Below, in pieces: positions 5,411-9,958 of a DNA stretch of 9,958 nt; position 1 is the first letter of the stretch, and every line of letters starts with the position of its first letter. This stretch comes from an uncultured Eubacteriales bacterium. GTDB lineage: Bacteria > Bacillota > Clostridia > Oscillospirales > Acutalibacteraceae. Location: positions 1 through 9,958 of the forward strand of contig CAKSQZ010000032.1 in the NCBI GenBank assembly GCA_934486895.1, written 5' to 3'. The translations under genes and the position numbers were made by a program. The notes below the pieces were generated by a model. That model was given only the letters and a program-made list of their open reading frames with translations. It ran no database searches and was not told the DNA's origin.

Positions 5411-5439
5411 TAGACAAATCAAGCGAATTGTGCTATTAT
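5411..5439 (+). promoter_or_regulatory. Promoter of the glycan-initiation operon
   Basis: TAGACA (5411-5416), a 17-base spacer and TATTAT (5434-5439), with an extended -10 TGC directly before it (5431-5433). The predicted start is near 5446, giving a leader of about 76 bases. The remaining non-coding DNA between 5275 and 5410 shows only AT-rich sequence with no gene. Confidence 0.7.
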
Positions 5440-5463
5440 TGTATCGTCAATGTAGTTTAAAGT

Positions 5464-5482
5464 AGGCGGATCATGTCCGCTT
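5464..5482 (+). other. Leader hairpin in the glycan operon 5' UTR
   Basis: AGGCGGA-TCATG-TCCGCTT forms a seven-pair stem (one G-U) with a five-base loop, about 18 bases into the predicted transcript and about 40 bases before the TTG start. A TTTTT run starts about ten bases later, too far for a standard terminator. It could be a stability or regulatory element; function unknown. Confidence 0.4.
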
Positions 5483-5521
5483 AGGGGTATCTAATTTTTG
5501 TTTAAAAAAGGGGATTTCACA

Positions 5522-7399
5522 TTGTTACAGTTAAAAAGAATCGCAGCGATCACAGGCCTTGTGCTGCTTGATATATTCACGGTTATTTTTTCGGTGCTGC
5601 TTTCGTTTAAGATAATCGCGTCGAGCAGCCCGACGATCGTTCCCCAGCAATACTCGGTGGACGGTTACTATATCTATCTGTTTATCGGCCTGGCGGTCGC
5701 GCTGATCGCGATAAATGTCATCTGCGGCAACTATTCGACCTCGCTCAAGCACTACGGCTTCGGCGAGATAATCCGCACGGTTATCGCCGTTGCCGTTCTT
5801 TTCGCCGGCATGACGGTGTTCTCGCTTGTTTTTCAGGCCGATCGGCTCAGCTTCCGTCTTATCAGCCTTGTATCGATCTTCGCGCTGATACTTCAGGTGT
5901 TCGGCAGAGCGTTTGTCCGCATGGTCAACGAGGTTTCCGCGCAGGTGAGCGCGTCCAGCCGCGCGAAGGACACTGCGCTCAGACGCACCGTTATCTACGG
6001 CGCGGGCGAAGCAGGCGTTTCGCTTTACAATAAGGTTCGCCAGAACCCCGATTCGGACATTTTGCCGGTTGCGTTCGTCGATGACGATGCATCGCTTGTA
6101 GGCAAGAAGGTCCACGGTATCAAGGTCATGGGCACATTTGATGCTCTTTCCGATGTTATCGATAAAACTGCGGCTCAGGAGGTCATCGTCGCGATCCCGT
6201 CGGCGCCGCGTTCGCTGCTTAAAAAGACAATGGAGGTCTGCCGCGAAAAGCGCTGTATGATCCGCAGATTCGGCACTATCGATGATGTTGAGATGAACAA
6301 TGCGAGCGTGCAGAATATCAATATCGAGGAGCTTTTGCGAAGGGATTCCGTTTCGCTGAATATGAATGTCGTCAGAGATTTTGTCGAGGGCAAAACCGTT
6401 ATCGTAACAGGCGGCGCAGGCTCGATCGGCTCTGAGATCTGCCGTCAGGTATTGCGTTTCGGCTGCAAGCACCTTGTTATTTTCGATATTCATGAAAACG
6501 GGCTTTACGATATTGAAAACGAGCTGAAGGCGGCGTATGACGGAAAGTACAGTATGCGTCTCGGCTCGATCAGAGATAAGCGCAGACTTAAAGAGGTTTT
6601 TGATGAATTTCAGCCTCAGCTCGTGTTCCATGCGGCGGCACATAAGCATGTCCCGATGATGGAGTACAGCCCGAGAGAGGCCATAAAGAACAATGTCAAG
6701 GGCACTATCAATGTCGCACAGGCGGCGATAATGCATAAAGTCGAGAAATTTATTCTCATATCCACCGATAAGGCGGTCAATCCTACTAATATAATGGGCG
6801 CTTCAAAGCGTATCGCCGAGGAGGCTATTCAGCTGCTCGACACGGTGAGCGATACTGATTTTGCCGCTGTCCGTTTCGGCAATGTTTTGGGATCAAACGG
6901 CTCGGTTGTTCCGCTGTTCCGCAAGCAGATCGCCGCAGGCGGCCCCGTCACAGTCACTCACCCCGATATGCGCCGCTATTTTATGACTATTCCCGAGGCT
7001 GTTCAGCTGGTGCTTGAAGCGGGCGCAATGGCAAACGGCGGCGAGATCTTTGTGCTCGATATGGGCGAACCTGTCCGCATTTACGATCTTGCGTGCGATC
7101 TTATCAAGCTTTCCGGCTACGAGCCGAACGAGGATATCGAGATCGTATTCACGGGACTTCGTCCGGGCGAGAAGCTGTTTGAGGAGCTTTCGATCGACGG
7201 CGAGAATATGCAGAAAACGCCGAACGGCAAGATATTTATTATGAAGCCGATGGAGTTTGACGAATCCGAACGTGCCGAGAATATCAAGATACTCGAGGCG
7301 TCGGCGGTGTCGGATCTGCCGCTCTCGGATATGTTCAACTGCGTCAAGGTCCTTGTGCCGACATTTAATCACAATCCGAACGGAGAAGCAAAGCTTTGA
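5522..7399 (+). CDS. Membrane UDP-sugar 4,6-dehydratase (PglF/CapD/FlaA1-like)
   Basis: A 625-residue polysaccharide-biosynthesis protein. Four predicted membrane helices occupy about residues 5-130. A CoA-binding-like Rossmann region follows, with YGAGEAG at 159-165, then the catalytic SDR domain with TGGAGSIGSE from 296. The active-site block is STDKAVNPTNIMGASKR at 413-430, with Thr415-Asp416-Lys417, and Met425 replacing the usual SDR tyrosine before Lys429, as in large membrane dehydratases such as PglF. It would convert a UDP-N-acetylhexosamine (usually UDP-GlcNAc) to the 4-keto-6-deoxy sugar at the cytoplasmic face. TTG 5522 is preferred to TTG 5498 because AAAGGGGAT lies about 7 bases upstream of it. 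It is translationally coupled to the next gene, a phosphoglycosyl transferase. The exact sugar is inferred from the family. Confidence 0.9.
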   Translation: MLQLKRIAAITGLVLLDIFTVIFSVLLSFKIIASSSPTIVPQQYSVDGYYIYLFIGLAVALIAINVICGNYSTSLKHYGFGEIIRTVIAVAVLFAGMTVFSLVFQADRLSFRLISLVSIFALILQVFGRAFVRMVNEVSAQVSASSRAKDTALRRTVIYGAGEAGVSLYNKVRQNPDSDILPVAFVDDDASLVGKKVHGIKVMGTFDALSDVIDKTAAQEVIVAIPSAPRSLLKKTMEVCREKRCMIRRFGTIDDVEMNNASVQNINIEELLRRDSVSLNMNVVRDFVEGKTVIVTGGAGSIGSEICRQVLRFGCKHLVIFDIHENGLYDIENELKAAYDGKYSMRLGSIRDKRRLKEVFDEFQPQLVFHAAAHKHVPMMEYSPREAIKNNVKGTINVAQAAIMHKVEKFILISTDKAVNPTNIMGASKRIAEEAIQLLDTVSDTDFAAVRFGNVLGSNGSVVPLFRKQIAAGGPVTVTHPDMRRYFMTIPEAVQLVLEAGAMANGGEIFVLDMGEPVRIYDLACDLIKLSGYEPNEDIEIVFTGLRPGEKLFEELSIDGENMQKTPNGKIFIMKPMEFDESERAENIKILEASAVSDLPLSDMFNCVKVLVPTFNHNPNGEAKL

Positions 7400-8079
7400 G
7401 AAAATTTGATGAATTGCCCGAGCGGTTTCAGAATGAAGCCGTTCGGAAATACTATGATATTCTGAAGAAAAAACGCGTTTCACTCTTTTTCAAACGCGTT
7501 TTTGACTTTGTTATCGCACTGATAATTTTTATTGTGCTGCTGCCGCTGAATTTGGTTGTCGGGGTGCTCGTCAAGTGTACCTCCGAGGGCCCTGTTTTTT
7601 ACCGTCAGGTGCGGATCGGGCGGTACGGTAAGCCGTTTCGCATATTCAAATTCCGCACAATGGTGCAGAATGCCGATAAGATAGGCGCGCAGCTTACCGT
7701 GGGCGAGCGCGATCCGAGAATAACGAAGATCGGGCATTTTCTGCGCAAGACCCGTCTTGATGAGTTCGCTCAGGTGATAAATATTCTGCTCGGGCAGATG
7801 TGCCTTGTCGGCGCGAGGCCTGAGGTGCCGAAGTATGTCGAGCAGTATTCCGATGAAATGATGGCGACATTGTTGCTCGCGCCGGGCATTTCCGGAGAAG
7901 CGAGCCTTGAGTTTAAGGATGAAAACGAGCTGCTCGCGCAGGCGGACGATTTCGAGCAGTGCTATATTACACAGGTGCTGCCCGAGAAGATGAGGATCAA
8001 TCTCCAGTATCTCACCAAGCTGTCGGTGTGGTACGATTTCAAGCTCCTTGTCCGTACTTTCTTCGCCATCTTTTCCTGA
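7396..8079 (+). CDS. Undecaprenyl-phosphate sugar phosphotransferase (monotopic PGT, PglC/WcaJ-like)
   Basis: A 227-residue initiating glycosyltransferase. It has one hydrophobic, probably re-entrant helix at about 36-58 (FDFVIALIIFIVLLPLNLVVG), then the family signature in order: SEGPVFYRQVRIG (63-75), FRIFKFRTM (81-89), DPRIT (106-110), RKTRLDEFAQ (117-126) with the catalytic Asp122-Glu123 pair, and LVGARPE (137-143). It should transfer a phospho-sugar from a UDP-sugar to undecaprenyl phosphate, starting a surface glycan. The TTG start at 7396 overlaps the upstream TGA in TTGA, with GGAG ten bases before it, so it is made by translational coupling with the dehydratase. The length is close to PglC-type enzymes, without the extra membrane domain of WbaP. 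LVGARPE has Ala where most members have Pro. Confidence 0.9.
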   Translation: MRKFDELPERFQNEAVRKYYDILKKKRVSLFFKRVFDFVIALIIFIVLLPLNLVVGVLVKCTSEGPVFYRQVRIGRYGKPFRIFKFRTMVQNADKIGAQLTVGERDPRITKIGHFLRKTRLDEFAQVINILLGQMCLVGARPEVPKYVEQYSDEMMATLLLAPGISGEASLEFKDENELLAQADDFEQCYITQVLPEKMRINLQYLTKLSVWYDFKLLVRTFFAIFS

Positions 8080-8094
8080 CCGCCGCCGCTGCAC

Positions 8095-8124
8095 GCCCGC
8101 CATTACAATGGTCGGGCTTTTTTT
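8095..8124 (+). terminator. Rho-independent terminator of the glycan operon
   Basis: GCCCG (8095-8099) pairs with CGGGC (8113-8117), extended inside by CCAT/ATGG with one bulged T, followed by seven T (8118-8124). It limits the plus-strand operon to two genes. On the minus strand no T-run follows it. A separate small stem GCCGCA...TGCGGC (8135-8153) lies between here and the spoVAD stop and may end the spoVA transcript imperfectly. Confidence 0.85.
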
Positions 8125-8164
8125 ATATCCCGCCGCAGGGATTCTTTGCGGCTTATCTGCGGCA

Positions 8165-9175
8165 TTACCCCCGGCGGATCTCGACGGCGTGCGCGACCGA
8201 CGGGATCGACAATCCCTGCTGTGACGAGGTCGGCGACATCAACGCTCCCGTCGCAACAAACAGCACCCTTTGATACTTTCCCGACTGCACTTCAGGCAGT
8301 ATCTTACCGCACAGCACGCTTGCCGAACAACCGCAGCCCGAACCGCCTGCGCCGACGGTGCTGTCGGAGCTGTCGAAGATCATAAGTCCGCAGTCATCAT
8401 AATTATTGCCGAGCATAATATCCTCTTTCAGGAGCAGCTCGCGCAGCAGCTTCGAGCCCGTCTCTCCGAGATCGCCTGTCAGGATCAGATCATAATCGTC
8501 GGGCGAGGTGTTTGTATCCGATAAAAACCGCGAGATCGTGTCCGCCGCGGCAGGCGCCATTGCCGCACCCATATTATTAGCGTCGGTCACGCCGAGATCG
8601 GTTATCCTGCCGATACACACCGCCTCGACATACGGCGTGTTTTCAGCGCCTGCTTTGACCGTCGCCGCGCCTGCCCCTGTGACTGTCCACTGCGAGTCGG
8701 GGGTGCGCCGACCGCCGTATTCCAGCGGAAAACGAAACTGTCGTTCCGCCGAGCAAAAGTGCGAGCCTGTCGCCGCTACTGCGATGTTTGCCCAGCCGCT
8801 GTCCACCGCGAGGGACGCCATCGACAGCGAGAGCGCCATTGTCGAGCACGCGCCGAACAGCCCGACGCTCGGGATCTTAAATTTTTTGAGTCCGAATGTG
8901 CTCGACATACTTTGATCCAAAAGATCGCCCGCAAAGATGACATCTACTTCGTCGTTTTTCACACCGCACTTTGAAAGCGATTTCGATATTGCCCCCGAAA
9001 GTATCGCCGATTCCGCCTGTTCCCAGCTTTCCTGACCGAGCAGATCGTCGGTGAATGCGAGATCAAAACACTCGCCGAGCGGGCCCTGCTTTTCCTTTTT
9101 GCCGACCGCCGCCGCAAATCCGATCACAGACGGGCGGTTTTGCATTGTTATAACACTGCCGTTTCGCTTTGCCAT
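8165..9175 (-). CDS. spoVAD: Stage V sporulation protein AD (dipicolinate-binding SpoVA subunit)
   Basis: A 336-residue protein with a thiolase-like fold. Recognisable SpoVAD blocks are GACSTMALSL (108-117, Cys110), YGGRRTPDSQWTVTGAGAA (153-171), and the Gly-rich GAGGSGCGCSASVLCG (275-290). The end reads GALMSPTSSQQG-x-SIPxVAHAVEI, typical of the family. SpoVAD binds dipicolinic acid and works with SpoVAC in moving Ca-DPA into the forespore and out at germination. ATG 9175 follows the spoVAC stop by one base, and its ribosome site GGAGGG is inside the last codons of spoVAC. Expression is expected in the forespore under a late sigma factor (SigG in Bacillus), although I could not find a convincing SigG site. 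The last three residues (RRG) and the stop fall in a stretch resembling the 4527-4548 repeat. Confidence 0.95.
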   Translation of the reverse strand: MAKRNGSVITMQNRPSVIGFAAAVGKKEKQGPLGECFDLAFTDDLLGQESWEQAESAILSGAISKSLSKCGVKNDEVDVIFAGDLLDQSMSSTFGLKKFKIPSVGLFGACSTMALSLSMASLAVDSGWANIAVAATGSHFCSAERQFRFPLEYGGRRTPDSQWTVTGAGAATVKAGAENTPYVEAVCIGRITDLGVTDANNMGAAMAPAAADTISRFLSDTNTSPDDYDLILTGDLGETGSKLLRELLLKEDIMLGNNYDDCGLMIFDSSDSTVGAGGSGCGCSASVLCGKILPEVQSGKYQRVLFVATGALMSPTSSQQGLSIPSVAHAVEIRRG

Positions 9176-9176
9176 A

Positions 9177-9623
9177 TTACCCTCCGAAAACCGTTTTTAT
9201 TATCATAAGAATAAGTCCGTACACCGCCGAGGCGAGCACGCCGTAGACAATGACAGGCCCTGCTATCGAGAACAGCTTTGCGCCGACTCCGAGTACAAAA
9301 CCCTCTGTTTTGAACTCTATTGCGGGTGCCGACATAGCGTTTGCAAAACCCGTTATCGGCACAAGCGTTCCCGCGCCCCCGATCTTAGCGAATTTCTGAT
9401 AGATGCTCAGTCCCGTGAGCAGTATCGCTATGAAGATCAGCGTTATCGAAACGGCGGTCGCCGCGGGCTTTTTCTCAAGTCCGAATGAGGTGTATAGGTC
9501 GCTGAGCGCCTGACCGACAACGCAGATGAGCCCGCCTGTCCAAAAGGCGTTCAGGCAATCCGGCAGAACTTTCGATTTTCCGGAAAGCTGTTTTGTCATT
9601 TTCTGATACTCTTTTTTATTCAA
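9177..9623 (-). CDS. spoVAC: Stage V sporulation protein AC (SpoVA channel subunit)
   Basis: A 148-residue inner-forespore-membrane protein of usual length. After a basic, polar N-terminus there are about four to five hydrophobic segments: AFWTGGLICVVGQALSDLY (27-45), a helix at about 57-75, GTLVPITGFANAM (84-96), and a C-terminal helix at about 118-143. The AFxxGGLICxxGQ and PITGFANAM blocks are characteristic of SpoVAC/SpoVAEb-type proteins. It is thought to form the Ca-dipicolinate channel, which in Bacillus is mechanosensitive. The TTG start at 9623 is supported by AAGGAG nine bases upstream. It heads a two-gene operon with spoVAD. An upstream gene on the same strand is not seen for at least 220 bases. 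Confidence 0.93.
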   Translation of the reverse strand: MNKKEYQKMTKQLSGKSKVLPDCLNAFWTGGLICVVGQALSDLYTSFGLEKKPAATAVSITLIFIAILLTGLSIYQKFAKIGGAGTLVPITGFANAMSAPAIEFKTEGFVLGVGAKLFSIAGPVIVYGVLASAVYGLILMIIKTVFGG

Positions 9624-9684
9624 ATCCGTTCACTCCTTTTTGCTATTTTTGCCGAACTTTCAGCGATTATCCTCAGGCAGACAC

Positions 9685-9713
9685 TTGATTTTTTGCAAAC
9701 ACAAATGTATAAT
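9685..9713 (+). promoter_or_regulatory. Strong rightward housekeeping promoter upstream of the second repeat copy
   Basis: TTGATT (9685-9690), an exact 17-base spacer and consensus TATAAT (9708-9713). Transcription would start near 9720 and read directly into the repeat copy at 9724 and towards the right edge. It points away from spoVAC, so it does not serve that gene. No coding region that I trust follows within the window. Confidence 0.6.
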
Positions 9714-9720
9714 CTATATG

Positions 9721-9830
9721 CCACCATTGCCATGGAGGGCAGGACGCACTGAGTCTGTGCGGTGGGCTGTCTTTTGTACCCGACATTCGGTCAAGCGTGC
9801 AAAGCAGCTTTGCTGCCGCAGATGGCAAAA
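9721..9830. repeat. Second, shorter copy of the interspersed repeat element
   Basis: It has, in the same order as at 4302-4566, one copy of the 23-bp unit (9724-9747), one module whose N23 (9756-9778) and CCCGACA (9779-9785) match the 4439-4468 stretch, and the CAGCTTTGCTG block (9805-9815), inside a perfect 7-1-7 dyad GCAAAGC-A-GCTTTGC (9799-9813). Compared with the first copy it lacks one 23-bp unit and one 80-bp module. Confidence 0.75.
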
Positions 9831-9849
9831 AGATATGTCATAGCCATTG

Positions 9850-9958
9850 TTATAGCAAGCACAAAACTCTCTTAATATCATAACTCCACATCGGCGGATT
9901 GCAGTTGTTGTCTCGGGGTGAGCCTATGCCCGCAGGAACTTGCACAAGAACACAGCTT
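9850..9958. other. Unassigned sequence cut by the right edge; possible structured RNA or gene fragment
   Basis: CGGG-GTGAGCCTATG-CCCG (about 9915-9934) can form a stem-loop, and outside it GTTGTTGT pairs with ACAAGAAC with one mismatch, giving an RNA-like long hairpin that would continue past the edge. TAATAT (9873-9878) is a possible -10 with a weak -35. On the minus strand the same bases are an open frame of 35 codons entering from the edge and stopping at 9850, with a stretch reading GSPRDNNCNPPMWSYDIK. I cannot tell whether the RNA or the protein reading is real. The interval 9831-9849 shows nothing recognisable. Confidence 0.25.

Noticed and set aside
5464..5498. Leader hairpin plus TTTTT as an attenuator terminator
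   Set aside because: The T-run is about ten bases beyond the stem, too far for a standard intrinsic terminator.
5531..6736. Long open frame of 401 codons on the minus strand opposite the dehydratase gene
   Set aside because: It lies fully antisense to a gene with clear catalytic motifs, has no ribosome site, and its composition (many Arg, His, Asp, Ala) is that of a shadow frame.
6893..8103. Two minus-strand open frames (about 196 and 207 codons) opposite the dehydratase end and the transferase
   Set aside because: Antisense shadows of recognised genes with no motif, start signal or promoter.
9624..9720. SigG promoter for spoVAC
   Set aside because: I looked for a GHATR-like -35 and a CATNNTA-like -10 on the minus strand and found no pair with suitable spacing; the expected regulation is from family knowledge only.
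9850..9958. tRNA, SRP RNA, tmRNA, RNase P or a known riboswitch at the right edge
   Set aside because: None of the invariant core sequences I know for these RNAs is present in the visible part.

Overview
This window looks like chromosome of a spore-forming, anaerobic, low-to-mid GC Firmicute, most likely a clostridial gut lineage (Oscillospiraceae/Ruminococcaceae-like). The evidence is two spoVA spore genes, a clostridial-type ferredoxin/redoxin electron-transfer operon with its tiny CXXC partner, a C-GCAxxG-C-C redox protein, a Gram-positive wall-sorting tail, strong AGGAGG-type ribosome sites, and frequent TTG starts (at least four genes). The species assignment is inference.

Layout. 1-171: C-terminal tail of a sortase-anchored surface protein entering from the left. 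277-1290 (-): NAD(P)-binding short-chain-dehydrogenase-like sugar/steroid/flavonol-type epimerase or reductase, divergent from 1461-2054 (+), a TetR-family regulator. Their promoters overlap at one palindromic -10 element, so they probably form a self-regulated pair. 2123-4207 (-): a three-gene operon of a 48-residue membrane CXXC protein (too short for ordinary gene callers), a polytopic 4Fe-4S NapH-like protein and a thioredoxin-fold lipoprotein. It most likely moves electrons from cytoplasmic ferredoxin-type carriers across the membrane to a thiol on the outer face. 4302-4566: a modular non-coding repeat element. 4626-5075 (+): C-GCAxxG-C-C redox protein. 5076-5497: non-coding, with phased A-tracts, a cluster of DnaA-box-like sites with a 14-bp inverted repeat, a 15-bp dyad, a strong promoter and a leader hairpin. 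5522-8079 (+): a two-gene glycan-initiation operon (membrane UDP-sugar 4,6-dehydratase of the PglF/CapD type, translationally coupled to a PglC/WcaJ-type phosphoglycosyl transferase), closed by an intrinsic terminator. 8165-9623 (-): spoVAC-spoVAD, the dipicolinate channel genes, with no spoVAE following. 9685-9958: a strong rightward promoter, a second, shorter copy of the repeat element and an unassigned, possibly structured sequence cut by the window edge.

How they fit together: there is no single new system spanning the window. The parts are a regulated oxidoreductase, an extracytoplasmic redox relay, a cell-surface glycan starter module and spore genes, separated by repeats. The most interesting items are the overlooked CXXC microprotein and its operon, the DnaA-box/curved-DNA locus that has no dnaA gene nearby, the mutually exclusive divergent promoters, and the modular repeat family.
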